64,000 nt of DNA from assembly GCF_963677155.1 (NCBI RefSeq), contig NZ_OY781884.1:1916501-1980500 (forward strand), given 5' to 3'. Position 1 is the stretch's first letter. Each line of letters opens with the position of its first letter. Below the pieces are notes generated by a model. That model saw only the letters and a program-made list of their open reading frames with translations, had not been told where the DNA came from and did not search any database. Position numbers and translations under genes: made by a program. Shown here one piece after another: positions 1 to 8,220 of this stretch. The stretch comes from an uncultured Draconibacterium sp. GTDB lineage: Bacteria; Bacteroidota; Bacteroidia; Bacteroidales; Prolixibacteraceae.

Positions 1-2
1 CC

Positions 3-299
3 GATGTTTCGGTAAAATTACTAAAAGGCGATAAGCGCCCCATTTTAAACGAGCAGGCGCGAGCCGAGGTGTTGGCAGCCTTTGGCTGTGTTGATGCGGT
101 AATTCTTTTCGATGAAGAAACGCCGGCGGAAATTATTGCAAAAATTATCCCCGATGTGCTGGTTAAAGGTGCGCAATACGAAATTCAGGAAATTGCCGGC
201 CACGACACCGTATTGAATAACGGTGGAAAAGTGGAAACGCTGGAATTAATTGAAGGAATTTCAACCAGCGAAATTATTGAACGAATAAAGAAACTTTAA
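3..299 (+). CDS. rfaE2: D-glycero-beta-D-manno-heptose 1-phosphate adenylyltransferase, C-terminal part
   Basis: This gene is cut by the left edge; the reading frame is open from base 3 and about 98 residues remain. The fragment reads SVKLLKGDKRPILNEQARAE, then DAVILFDEETP, DVLVKGAQY and ending EGISTSEIIERIKKL. This matches the C-terminal half of the nucleotidyltransferase (cytidylyltransferase-like) domain of RfaE2/HldE, which activates heptose phosphate with ATP for lipopolysaccharide core synthesis. The start and the N-terminal HxGH motif are outside the window, so a bifunctional HldE cannot be excluded. It ends 71 bases before radA on the same strand. Confidence 0.85.
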   Translation, partial: DVSVKLLKGDKRPILNEQARAEVLAAFGCVDAVILFDEETPAEIIAKIIPDVLVKGAQYEIQEIAGHDTVLNNGGKVETLELIEGISTSEIIERIKKL

Positions 300-370
300 A
301 AACTCTGTATAAAACTCAGTGTTCGATGTGGTTATTTTCCACCATAGAAACGACGGAGAAACTCAAAAAA

Positions 371-1729
371 ATGGCAAAAACAAAAACCATATACACCTGT
401 CAGAATTGTGGTGCACAATCGCCGAAATGGCTCGGAAAATGCTCCACCTGCAACGAATGGAATACCTACGTTGAAGAGATTGTAGAGAAGAAACAATCTA
501 CCGGAAAACTTTCGGTGCAAATTTCGGGAAACCAACCCATCACACTCGAAAATATCGAAATGGCCAGAACCCAACGCATTTCTGTTGGTATTGAAGAATT
601 TAACCGTGTTTTGGGAGGTGGAATCGTTCCCGGCTCGCTAATACTTTTAGGTGGCGACCCCGGAATTGGAAAATCAACACTGGCACTTCAGTTGGCATTG
701 GGATTAAACGGGAAAAAAGTACTGTACATTTCGGGCGAAGAAAGCTTGCAACAGATAAAACTGCGTGCCGAACGTTTAAGCAATGCCCAAAGCAACTGCC
801 TGTTTTTAAGCGAAACATCGTTGGAACATATTGTTGCACAAAGCGAACAGGCAAAACCGGAGTTGCTAATCATCGACTCGATACAAACCATTTCAACTGA
901 ACTCATTGAATCATCGCCGGGCTCGGTTGGGCAGGTTCGCGAGTGCACATCGGCAATTTTGAAATTTGCCAAAAAAAATCATGTTGCCGTGGTGTTGATC
1001 GGGCATATTACCAAGGAAGGAAGTTTGGCCGGGCCCAAAGTACTTGAACACATGGTCGACACGGTTTTGCAGTTTGAAGGCGACACCAATTATATGTACC
1101 GCATTTTGCGCTCGAACAAAAACCGCTTTGGCTCCACCAACGAACTCGGTATTTTTGAAATGCGTAGCGACGGTTTGCGCGAAATCACCAATCCTTCTGA
1201 GCAATTGATTTCAAAAGTAAGCGACGATGTTAGCGGCACCGCCATTGCTGCAACCGTAGAAGGCGTGCGGCCATTTCTGATCGAAATTCAGGCATTGGTA
1301 AGCTCTGCGGCTTATGGAACTCCTCAGCGTTCATCTACAGGTTTTGATTTGCGACGACTAAACATGCTTTTAGCCGTACTGGAAAAGCGGGCAGGTTTTA
1401 AACTCATAGCAAAAGATGTTTTCCTGAATATTGCAGGTGGATTAAAGATTAATGATCCGGCAACCGATTTGGCGGTAATCTGTTCCATCCTTTCTTCTAA
1501 TATCGATATTGCTATTAACCACAAAATATGTTTTGCCGGCGAGGTTGGATTAACCGGTGAAATACGTGCCGTAAGCCGCATTGAGCAACGCATTGCCGAA
1601 GCAGCAAAACTGGGTTTCTCGCGAATTTATGTACCTACGCTAAACAAAGGATTCGATGCTTCGAAATTCAAAATTGATATTGTAAAAGTAAGCCGTGTGG
1701 AGGAAGTATTCAAAACTATTTTCGCGTAA
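371..1729 (+). CDS. radA: DNA repair protein RadA (Sms)
   Basis: RadA is a RecA-like ATPase and branch-migration helicase that acts in recombination and repair. The start at 371 (MAKTKT) is chosen because the zinc finger follows at once; an earlier in-frame ATG at 326 would add an atypical 15-residue tail. Visible motifs are the four-cysteine finger (Cys10, 13, 24, 27), Walker A GGDPGIGKST near residue 94, the RadA signature KNRFG near residue 250, and a C-terminal Lon-like domain. The length of 452 residues is usual for the family. It may be co-transcribed with the preceding rfaE2. A palindromic repeat lies just downstream of its stop. Confidence 0.97.
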   Translation: MAKTKTIYTCQNCGAQSPKWLGKCSTCNEWNTYVEEIVEKKQSTGKLSVQISGNQPITLENIEMARTQRISVGIEEFNRVLGGGIVPGSLILLGGDPGIGKSTLALQLALGLNGKKVLYISGEESLQQIKLRAERLSNAQSNCLFLSETSLEHIVAQSEQAKPELLIIDSIQTISTELIESSPGSVGQVRECTSAILKFAKKNHVAVVLIGHITKEGSLAGPKVLEHMVDTVLQFEGDTNYMYRILRSNKNRFGSTNELGIFEMRSDGLREITNPSEQLISKVSDDVSGTAIAATVEGVRPFLIEIQALVSSAAYGTPQRSSTGFDLRRLNMLLAVLEKRAGFKLIAKDVFLNIAGGLKINDPATDLAVICSILSSNIDIAINHKICFAGEVGLTGEIRAVSRIEQRIAEAAKLGFSRIYVPTLNKGFDASKFKIDIVKVSRVEEVFKTIFA

Positions 1730-1755
1730 AACATAATAGGAATGCCGGCGCGAAT

Positions 1756-1817
1756 CGTCACCCTGAACTTATTTCAGGTGCTTTATTTAAAAATGCTGAA
1801 ACGAGCTCAGCATGACG
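1756..1817. repeat. REP-like imperfect palindrome (CGTCACCCTGAA type)
   Basis: This intergenic palindrome has a left arm CGTCACCCTGAACTTATTTC and a right arm that, reverse-complemented, matches it at about 17 of 22 positions (ending CTCAGCATGACG). The word pair GTCA(C)CCTGAA...TTCAGCATGAC is familiar from scattered intergenic elements of Bacteroidota genomes. It sits 26 bases after radA and could act as a transcript end or mRNA-stabilising hairpin. No transposase is linked to it. Confidence 0.6.
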
Positions 1818-1912
1818 TTCAAAAGGCGATAAAACTAAAACGATACACAAATAAGCTTTTTTAACGACCTTTTTTTGAAAAAAGATTTAACTATTTATAA
1901 TTTGGCAGCCAA

Positions 1913-2293
1913 ATGAAAAATGCCTTTCTGATACTAATTATTGCTGTGTTCGCATTTACTGCGTGCGAGAACGAGATTATGCCCAAACCCGAGCATTTAA
2001 TCAAGGAAAAGAAAATGATCAATATGCTGGTTGATGTACATCTGGCCGAAGCTGCATATAACCATTTCAGATACGACTCGGCAATGATAAACAGCCGGAC
2101 AGAGAATTTTTACTATTCGGTTTTAGATAAATACGAAGTTCCTGATTCAGTCTTCGAACAATCACTGGTTTACTATGAAAGTTTCCCGAAAGATTTCGAG
2201 AAAATGTACCGCAAAGTAATGAGCCGACTGAGTGAAATGGAACAAGAACGTTCAGGCCGGAAAGAATTGCTGCCATTTGAAAAAGAAAAATAA
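1913..2293 (+). CDS. DUF4296 domain lipoprotein
   Basis: This is a small (126-residue) secreted lipoprotein of unknown function. A hydrophobic signal runs over residues 1-16 and ends in the lipobox FTAC, with Cys18 as the predicted lipid anchor. The body, with PEHLIKEKKMINMLVDVHLAEA followed by YYSVLDKYEVPDSVFEQSL, matches DUF4296, a family found almost only in Bacteroidota. It is followed after 8 bases by an amidohydrolase with which it probably forms an operon. There is no basis for naming a role. Confidence 0.8.
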   Translation: MKNAFLILIIAVFAFTACENEIMPKPEHLIKEKKMINMLVDVHLAEAAYNHFRYDSAMINSRTENFYYSVLDKYEVPDSVFEQSLVYYESFPKDFEKMYRKVMSRLSEMEQERSGRKELLPFEKEK

Positions 2294-2301
2294 TCAGCAA
2301 G

Positions 2302-3492
2302 GTGAGAAAAATCGCCGCTACATACGTCTTCCCCGGAACAACTTCGCCAATAAAGAACGGAATTTTAGTTTGTAACGATGAAGGAACAATAATCGACATC
2401 CTTGATCGGGGCAATTCATTCAGAGAAGAAGCCGGCGTGGAGTTTTACAGCGGCATTTTGGCTCCCGGATTTGTAAATACCCATTGCCATTTAGAATTTT
2501 CTCACCTCCAAAATAAAATCGAGAAACACATTGGGTTTAACGGTTTCTTAAAGGAAATAAACCAGTTAAGAGATGAACCGGCCGACAAAGAAAAGGCCAT
2601 GCAAATTGCCGACAGAAAGATGTGGGCGGCAGGAATTGCAGCTGTTGGCGATATTTCCAACTCCGGGCTTTCTGTTTCAGTAAAACAAAAAAGCAAAATT
2701 GCCTACCATACTTTTATTGAAGTTTTCGGCTTTCATCCGTCGTTGGTTGAGAGGGCTTTTTCAAAGGCAGTGGAAGTTCTGGAATCATTTAAGCAAGCTA
2801 AGCTTTCTGCTTCAATCGTTCCGCACTCACCGTATTCCGTTTCGCATAAATTGTTTCAGAATGTTCTTAAAGAAGCTCAGAAAAAAGGAGGGCCGTTCAG
2901 TATCCACAATCAGGAAAGCAAAGCAGAAACGGAGTTCTTCTTGTCGGGGAAAGGCGATATCGCCAAACATTTCAGCGATAATTTAAAGCTGGAAACCCAA
3001 CACTGGAAACCTACCGGAAAATCTTCGTTGCAATCCATTGTTGAATATCTACCAAAAGAAAATCAGCTGCTTTTGGTGCACAACACACAAACCCAAAAAG
3101 AGGATATTAAAGCACTAAAACAGCACCGCAGCCTCGCCAATACCTACTTTGTTTTGTGTCCCAACTCCAATTTTTTTATTGAAAATGAAGTGCCGCCCGT
3201 AAATCTTTTTCGGGATGAAAAGCTCCACATCTGTCTGGGAACCGACAGTTTGGCATCGAACACTAAACTTTCAATTCTACAGGAGATTCTTACTATTCAA
3301 CAAAACTTTCCTGATGTCTCCCTTGAAGAGCTGATTTTATGGTCGTGTATTAACGGCGCAAAAGCATTAAACATTGAAGACTCTTTTGGATCGTTCGATA
3401 AAGGGAAAAAACCCGGTGTAAACCTGATTACCGGCATCGATTTCAAAACCATGAGACTGACCCCAAAGGCAAAAGTTAAAAGACTGATTTAG
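2302..3492 (+). CDS. Amidohydrolase-superfamily metal-dependent hydrolase
   Basis: This 396-residue protein belongs to the amidohydrolase superfamily (ATZ/TRZ/aminofutalosine-deaminase-like branch). It shows the metal-binding signature ILAPGFVNTHCHLEFSHL near residue 55, histidines in VPHSPYSVS and SIHNQESKAE, and the late metal aspartate in LGTDSLASN. The start is GTG at 2302; no in-frame ATG fits the conserved N-terminus. Cytosolic deamination or dechlorination of a cyclic substrate is typical of the branch. Assigning it to futalosine-type menaquinone synthesis would be a guess, because no other pathway gene is nearby. Confidence 0.75.
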   Translation: MRKIAATYVFPGTTSPIKNGILVCNDEGTIIDILDRGNSFREEAGVEFYSGILAPGFVNTHCHLEFSHLQNKIEKHIGFNGFLKEINQLRDEPADKEKAMQIADRKMWAAGIAAVGDISNSGLSVSVKQKSKIAYHTFIEVFGFHPSLVERAFSKAVEVLESFKQAKLSASIVPHSPYSVSHKLFQNVLKEAQKKGGPFSIHNQESKAETEFFLSGKGDIAKHFSDNLKLETQHWKPTGKSSLQSIVEYLPKENQLLLVHNTQTQKEDIKALKQHRSLANTYFVLCPNSNFFIENEVPPVNLFRDEKLHICLGTDSLASNTKLSILQEILTIQQNFPDVSLEELILWSCINGAKALNIEDSFGSFDKGKKPGVNLITGIDFKTMRLTPKAKVKRLI

Positions 3493-3520
3493 CCCGAATT
3501 CTCACCCAAATATTTTTAGC

Positions 3521-3528
3521 TACTTTTG
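3521..3528 (+). promoter_or_regulatory. Candidate promoter -7 element for dusB
   Basis: TACTTTTG followed by CA fits the Bacteroidota primary-sigma -7 consensus TAnnTTTG and lies 18 bases before the dusB ATG. No clear -33 TTTG is visible. Confidence 0.5.
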
Positions 3529-3545
3529 CAGCAATTTTCAGAGGA

Positions 3546-4562
3546 ATGATTAAGATTGGCAACATAGAACTAGAGGGTACTCCCCTTTTTCTGGCACCGA
3601 TGGAAGATGTCACCTACAAGTCGTTTAGGATGATGTGTAAGAAGTTTGGTGCCGATGTAATGTACACCGAGTTTGTTTCGTCGGAAGCATTAGTGCGCGA
3701 TGTAGAAAAAACAAAACAAAAAATGCATTTATTTGAGTTCGATCGTCCGGTGGCCATTCAAATCTATGGCCACAATATTGACTCAATGGTTCGAGCAGCA
3801 CAGGTTGCAGAAGAATTTGAGCCTGACTTTATCGACATCAATTACGGTTGCCCCATGAAAAAAATCGTGCGCCACGGTGCAGGTTCGGCCCTATTAAAGG
3901 ACGTGAAAAAAATGCAGAAGATGACTGCAGAAATTGTAAAGGCCGTTAAAACACCGGTTACTGCAAAAACACGACTGGGCTGGTCGGCCGGAAATCTGCC
4001 CATTGTTGAGGTTGCCGAACGATTGCAGGATGCCGGAATCCAGGCACTCGCCATCCACGGGCGTACACGCGAACAATTATATACCGGCGAAGCCGACTGG
4101 ACATTGATTGGCGAAGTGAAAAACAATCCCAAAATTCAAATTCCAATTATCGGCAACGGCGACATTAACAGCGGGAAAAAAGCCAAACAGTTACTTGATG
4201 CAACAGGTGTAGATGCGTTAATGATAGGGCGCGGGGCAATTGGCAGACCTTGGTTATTTCGCGAGGTAAAACACTACCTGCAAACCGGGGAAGAACTTCC
4301 ACAACCTACGGTTAACGAAGTAGCGGAAACATTAAAAGAACAACTTCGTTTAAACTTAGAGTGGCGCGACAATGAACGGTCGGGGATTTTAATGATGCGT
4401 CGTCATTTTGCCAAGTATTTCCCGGGATTACCGAATTTCAGGGAACTAAAGATTCAACTGCTACGTGCCGAAACAAACGACGAGGTGCACACAATTCTTG
4501 AACAAATTACCGAAAAATACGGTGCATTTCAGCTCAATTTTTCAACGGCCAGCTTAAAATAA
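3546..4562 (+). CDS. dusB: tRNA-dihydrouridine synthase B
   Basis: This FMN- and NADPH-dependent enzyme reduces specific uridines in the tRNA D-loop to dihydrouridine. The protein (338 residues) begins with the typical LFLAPMEDVTYKSFR. It carries the catalytic cysteine in DINYGCPMKKIVRHGAGSALL near residue 100, the FMN-contact motif AIHGRTREQLYTG, and IGNGDI...MIGRGAIGRPW. It is NifR3/DusB-like in length and motifs. It is followed after 7 bases by a YkvA-family gene, so the two are probably co-transcribed. A second, divergent Dus family member is encoded at 45277-46212. Confidence 0.93.
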   Translation: MIKIGNIELEGTPLFLAPMEDVTYKSFRMMCKKFGADVMYTEFVSSEALVRDVEKTKQKMHLFEFDRPVAIQIYGHNIDSMVRAAQVAEEFEPDFIDINYGCPMKKIVRHGAGSALLKDVKKMQKMTAEIVKAVKTPVTAKTRLGWSAGNLPIVEVAERLQDAGIQALAIHGRTREQLYTGEADWTLIGEVKNNPKIQIPIIGNGDINSGKKAKQLLDATGVDALMIGRGAIGRPWLFREVKHYLQTGEELPQPTVNEVAETLKEQLRLNLEWRDNERSGILMMRRHFAKYFPGLPNFRELKIQLLRAETNDEVHTILEQITEKYGAFQLNFSTASLK

Positions 4563-4569
4563 AACAAAT

Positions 4570-4950
4570 ATGTACGACAAATATTCAAAATATTTTTCCG
4601 AACAATCGCTGTGGGACAAGCTCAAGGATTTTGGGAAAGCTGCCGGAGCAAAAGTTGTTTATGCCGTTTTGTTGTTATACTACACTTTCGAAGACAAAGG
4701 AGTTGGTCTGAAAACTAAACTCAGCATTGCCGCCGCACTGGGCTATTTTATTCTGCCAACCGATGCTATTGTTGACTTTACGCCATTAATTGGTTTTAGC
4801 GACGACCTTGGCGTATTGCTTTTTACCTTATCGGCAGTGGCAGGTAGTATCACCCCCGAAATAAAAGCGAAAGCACGCGAAAAACTTAACGAATGGTTTG
4901 GCGAAATCGACCCCGAAGAACTTCAGGACATAGATAAAAAAACTTTTTAA
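4570..4950 (+). CDS. YkvA-family (DUF1232) membrane protein
   Basis: This 126-residue protein has the DUF1232 core: KTKLSIAAALGYFILPTDAIVDFTPLIGFSDD, one hydrophobic segment containing the family's LP-D-x-I-P/D-x-P-like pattern, then a second hydrophobic stretch VLLFTLSAVAG. Function is unknown for the family. It is a small inner-membrane protein and is translated directly after dusB. Confidence 0.85.
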   Translation: MYDKYSKYFSEQSLWDKLKDFGKAAGAKVVYAVLLLYYTFEDKGVGLKTKLSIAAALGYFILPTDAIVDFTPLIGFSDDLGVLLFTLSAVAGSITPEIKAKAREKLNEWFGEIDPEELQDIDKKTF

Positions 4951-5003
4951 GACTTCTTTACAAGCATGTTAACAGAGGTTAAACTACTACTTTTATAAAG
5001 TTG

Positions 5004-5019
5004 TGGCATACCCTTTGCA
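5004..5019 (+). promoter_or_regulatory. Sigma-54 (RpoN) promoter
   Basis: TGGCATACCCTTTGCA matches the sigma-54 consensus TGGCAC-N5-TTGCW at all key bases: GG at 5005-5006 and GC at 5017-5018 with the exact spacing. The predicted start is near 5030. A helix-rich, ORF-poor stretch and a strong terminator follow. Confidence 0.75.
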
Positions 5020-5029
5020 TATATCTAAT

Positions 5030-5185
5030 TAGTTACATATCCGTAACCATCATGTTTTTAAATTGAGTGATTAAAAGTAAGGCTGCGGCCTTGAACATGG
5101 ATTTTGTTTTTTGTTTTTGAGGAGGTTAGATCTACCTTCATATTGTTAGCTAGACTGGTCCCGCTCCTGCGGGACCTTTGCTTTT
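5030..5185 (+). ncRNA. Candidate sigma-54-dependent small RNA
   Basis: Between the sigma-54 promoter and the terminator at 5157-5176 lie about 150 bases with no credible reading frame. The only ATG frames stop after a few codons. Foldable parts are AAGGC-TGCG-GCCTT at 5079-5092, a near-palindrome GGTTAGATCTACC preceded by GAGGAGG at about 5119-5134, and the terminator stem. The transcript could alternatively be a leader of the TauE gene that starts at 5264. The terminator argues for an independent RNA. Confidence 0.45.
5157..5185 (+). terminator. Rho-independent terminator
   Basis: A perfect 8-bp GC-rich stem GGTCCCGC / GCGGGACC (5157-5164 and 5169-5176) with loop TCCT is followed by TTTGCTTTTC. 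It ends the sigma-54 transcript before the TauE gene. Confidence 0.75.
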
Positions 5186-5263
5186 CTCCCCTGCTGCATA
5201 TTAAATAATAATATTTTAGTATTGAACTCCGGTTATTAGTAAATTAGCGGCTTATTTTTTACT

Positions 5264-6010
5264 ATGCTCGAACTTGACTTCTCTACGCTTCAATGGATTT
5301 TATTGGCCTTCTGTGGTATGCTGATTGGCATGTCTAAAGTAGGTGTTCCCGGTGTTTCAATGCTGGTTGTTCCCGCGTTGGCGCTAATTTTTGGAGGAAA
5401 AGCCTCAACCGGAATTTTACTTCCAATGTTAATGATGGCCGACTTTTTTGGTGTTGGGTATTATCACCGTCATGCCGAATGGAAATACCTGTGGAAACTG
5501 CTGCCCTGGGCTTTTGTAGGTATTGGTATTGCGCTGTGGGTTGGCGAGGTGGTAAACGATACATGGTTTAAAAATATAATCGCCATTCTGGTATTTCTGT
5601 GTATTGGTTTAATGCTTTGGCGCGACCGCAAAAAAGGACAAAACCTTTTCCCTGACACCTTGTGGTTTTCTGCAACAATGGGTGTTTTAGGAGGTTTTGC
5701 CACAATGATTGGGAATGTAGCCGGGCCAATTTTTGCCATTTATCTACTGGCCATGCACTTGCCCAAAAACAGCTTTATTGGTACCGGAGCCTGGTTTTTT
5801 CTTATCGTTAATTTCTCGAAATTTCCATTACATATTTTCGTATGGAAAACCATCAACTGGAATACTTTAACCCTCGACCTAATGCTCTTACCGGCCATCG
5901 CTATCGGAGCTTTTGCCGGAATAAAACTGGTACAAAAAATATCGGATAAACTATATCGAACCGCTGTAATAATTGTAACTGCCTTGTCGGCATTTTTACT
6001 CTTAATTTAA
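5264..6010 (+). CDS. TauE/SafE-family anion permease
   Basis: This is a 248-residue polytopic inner-membrane protein with about eight hydrophobic segments and two copies of the family's glycine-rich motif, at GMSKVGVPGVSMLVVPAL and LGGFATMIGNVAGPIFAIYLL. TauE/SafE proteins move sulfite, sulfoacetate or other small organosulfur anions; the substrate here is unknown. Its stop overlaps the ATG of the following methyltransferase by one base (TAATG), so the two are translationally coupled. Confidence 0.88.
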   Translation: MLELDFSTLQWILLAFCGMLIGMSKVGVPGVSMLVVPALALIFGGKASTGILLPMLMMADFFGVGYYHRHAEWKYLWKLLPWAFVGIGIALWVGEVVNDTWFKNIIAILVFLCIGLMLWRDRKKGQNLFPDTLWFSATMGVLGGFATMIGNVAGPIFAIYLLAMHLPKNSFIGTGAWFFLIVNFSKFPLHIFVWKTINWNTLTLDLMLLPAIAIGAFAGIKLVQKISDKLYRTAVIIVTALSAFLLLI

Positions 6011-6717
6011 TGAAACAACTACAACAATTCTTTCAGGACAAAACGGTAAAAACTCTTTTGGATGTTGGAACCGGAACCGGAAGTTTTATATCTATTTTAA
6101 AAGAAACATTCAACAATACTAAATTCACCGGTATCGATCCGGACAGAGCATCGCTTGAAAAAGCAGCAAAACTGCATCATGATGTGCAATTCAGAGTTAT
6201 GACCGGCGAACAACTTGATTTCCCGGATTCCACTTTCTATGCAGCAAGTATTTCAATGGCCATGCACCATTTACCCGATGTTCAGCAAACTTTCAACGAA
6301 ATGAAACGCGTGGTAAAACCCGGTGGTTGGCTTATTATAAACGAACTGTTTAGTGACAACCTGAATCCTGCACAAGAAGTACATAAAAACATGCATCATT
6401 TCAGAAGTTCTATTGATCGCTTAAATGGAATTTGCCACAATGAAACGTTTACCCGAGCCGAAATTCTGGAACAGGTAAAAAAGGCAGGACTGGAAGTTTG
6501 CAAGGATTTTAACCAGGAAAAAGATCGTGTAAAACCAAGTGCTGAAGAAATATCAAAGCGAAAAGACCAGCTAGTCAAAATGCTCAACCAAATTAAAGAT
6601 AAGCCGGAATACCACAAGTTGAAAAAGCAAATTCCTCTGATTGAGAAGGCGCTGAAACATCATGGATTTCAGATGGCAACACGAGTGGTTATTATTGCTA
6701 AGGTAAAAAAAGATTGA
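6010..6717 (+). CDS. Class I SAM-dependent methyltransferase
   Basis: This is a 235-residue cytosolic protein with the SAM-binding motif I LLDVGTGTGSFI near residue 16. The acidic end of strand 2 reads FTGIDPD, motif II is near MHHLPD, and GGWLIINEL fits the post-motif strand. It is closest in pattern to the methyltransferase type 11 group. Substrate is unknown. It overlaps the TauE stop by one base. The C-terminal half is lysine-rich and helical. Confidence 0.85.
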   Translation: MKQLQQFFQDKTVKTLLDVGTGTGSFISILKETFNNTKFTGIDPDRASLEKAAKLHHDVQFRVMTGEQLDFPDSTFYAASISMAMHHLPDVQQTFNEMKRVVKPGGWLIINELFSDNLNPAQEVHKNMHHFRSSIDRLNGICHNETFTRAEILEQVKKAGLEVCKDFNQEKDRVKPSAEEISKRKDQLVKMLNQIKDKPEYHKLKKQIPLIEKALKHHGFQMATRVVIIAKVKKD

Positions 6718-6784
6718 TACAGATTGATTGAAGTTCATGTAGATCGTTTTCTCAGAACCAGTAGCTCGGGGCTAATAGTTAATT

Positions 6785-8074
6785 CTACAGCCTGTTATTC
6801 ACAATATTATTATAAATTGATCCGAACTGTACGCGAATTCCAACATTAGCACCAACCTCGAAAGAGGAAGGTAACTGAACTTTATTCAACAAAATATCTT
6901 CCAGCGAAATTTCACCTTTAGGCAAATAAATCTGGTCGTGAACATTTTCAACGGTAAACCCCATTCGTACCGAGAGTCCTCGAATAATACGAACCGACAA
7001 GTCGGTATCAAAAGTAATCCTGTTTTTGGTCCAGTCGTGCATATAGTTCGTTGCATTTAGTCCTGCCTTTACCTCGCCCCAGGTTTGCACAATCTGTAAA
7101 TCAAGGCGTAAGGACTGCTCCCAAAGGCTTTCTTCCATTTTATCATAAATGCTCTCCTCGTAATACTTCATCCACTCGGGGCCAATATAATAAGCAATTG
7201 TAAACACCTTCCGGTCCGATTCGTCCCAGGGAAAAATGTTATATTCAATTGCCGGTTTTACCGACATCGAATACTTTGTATTTCGATAATTGCTATTGTA
7301 GAAACTTCCGAATAAACCTGTTGACCAACGCGACGATAAACTTTTTACTGCACTCGACGAGGCGTAAGTTGACGTATTATCCGAGCGATACTCTTCTCCT
7401 TCGCTGGTGTATTTTTGCGTATCTACCGACCGACGGGCATTGTTTCTAATTCTAATATCCTCCGTAACCTTATCAGCGCGCCCATAAAACGAGTAGCGAT
7501 AATTCTTTTTACTTTCCTCAAGATTTACACGGCCACTAACATCTCCTCTAAAAGTCCAGTTGTTCCACGGATCCTTAACTTCAGTAACCTGAGTCTGCTC
7601 GGCTTCATCGCGGTAATGAAAACTTAGTTGATCGGAAGCTTTTGTCTGGTTTATAAAAGGCATCAGGCCTAACGAAAGTGCGTCTTTCAGTTTCTGGCGT
7701 TCCTCTTCGTTTGTATCGTCGGCAAGTGTAGTGCAGGTAATGGTAAAATCGCTAAAATTCTCAAACGTAAGGTTATTGTACATTAGCGAATACACCATTC
7801 CGCCCGAACCACTTACCCGGTTATTTATAATGATATGCACATCGGCAACGGCCGGATCGTTTACAAAATCGGCAAAACGCATATTGCGGCGCATAAAATC
7901 CATATCGAGCCGAACGCCTTCGATATAAACTTTAATTTTTGCGCCGCGCTTGTTGTACGACACCGATCCCCAACTTTTTATACGGATATCTTTTTCGGGA
8001 TTTTTGGCAGCCGAAGCGTTAGTCAATGAAAAATAAATTAAAAGTGAAAAAATGGTCAGAAAGCGCAGTATCAT
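6785..8074 (-). CDS. Unknown secreted, probably outer-membrane beta-barrel protein
   Basis: No family is recognised with certainty. The ATG at 8074 is preferred because AAGGAGG stands 7 bases before it; a TTG at 8098 would extend the frame. The first 22 residues form a signal peptide ending near NASAAK. A mixed domain of about 150 residues follows. After residue 160 the sequence alternates polar and aromatic residues with frequent Y/W/F, as in membrane strands (FRGDVSGRVNLEE, YRYSFYGRAD, FTIAYYIGPEW), ending with VGIRVQFGSIYNN. It is convergent with the methyltransferase, 67 bases away. Confidence 0.6.
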   Translation of the reverse strand: MILRFLTIFSLLIYFSLTNASAAKNPEKDIRIKSWGSVSYNKRGAKIKVYIEGVRLDMDFMRRNMRFADFVNDPAVADVHIIINNRVSGSGGMVYSLMYNNLTFENFSDFTITCTTLADDTNEEERQKLKDALSLGLMPFINQTKASDQLSFHYRDEAEQTQVTEVKDPWNNWTFRGDVSGRVNLEESKKNYRYSFYGRADKVTEDIRIRNNARRSVDTQKYTSEGEEYRSDNTSTYASSSAVKSLSSRWSTGLFGSFYNSNYRNTKYSMSVKPAIEYNIFPWDESDRKVFTIAYYIGPEWMKYYEESIYDKMEESLWEQSLRLDLQIVQTWGEVKAGLNATNYMHDWTKNRITFDTDLSVRIIRGLSVRMGFTVENVHDQIYLPKGEISLEDILLNKVQLPSSFEVGANVGIRVQFGSIYNNIVNNRL

Positions 8075-8134
8075 TTTAGTCCTCCTTATCAGGTTCAAGT
8101 TGGTTTAGAAAGAAAATATATATTAACAGCAGCT

Positions 8135-8142
8135 CAAATATA
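8135..8142 (-). promoter_or_regulatory. Candidate promoter -7 element of the envelope gene
   Basis: On the minus strand TATATTTG fits TAnnTTTG and lies about 60 bases upstream of the ATG at 8074. Confidence 0.45.
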
Positions 8143-8220
8143 GAATTTAGGCTGCAATTATTAAAACTTACTTTCTGATTTTCATTTACTTTGTGGTACT
8201 TTTAATATCGTAAGAGCAAC

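Noticed and set aside
2302-3492. Naming the amidohydrolase as aminodeoxyfutalosine deaminase
   Set aside because: Superfamily motifs alone do not fix the substrate, and no other menaquinone-futalosine gene is in the window.
5119-5134. GAGGAGG at the sigma-54 RNA as a ribosome binding site
   Set aside because: No start codon with a following frame stands at a useful distance; the nearest frames stop within a few codons.
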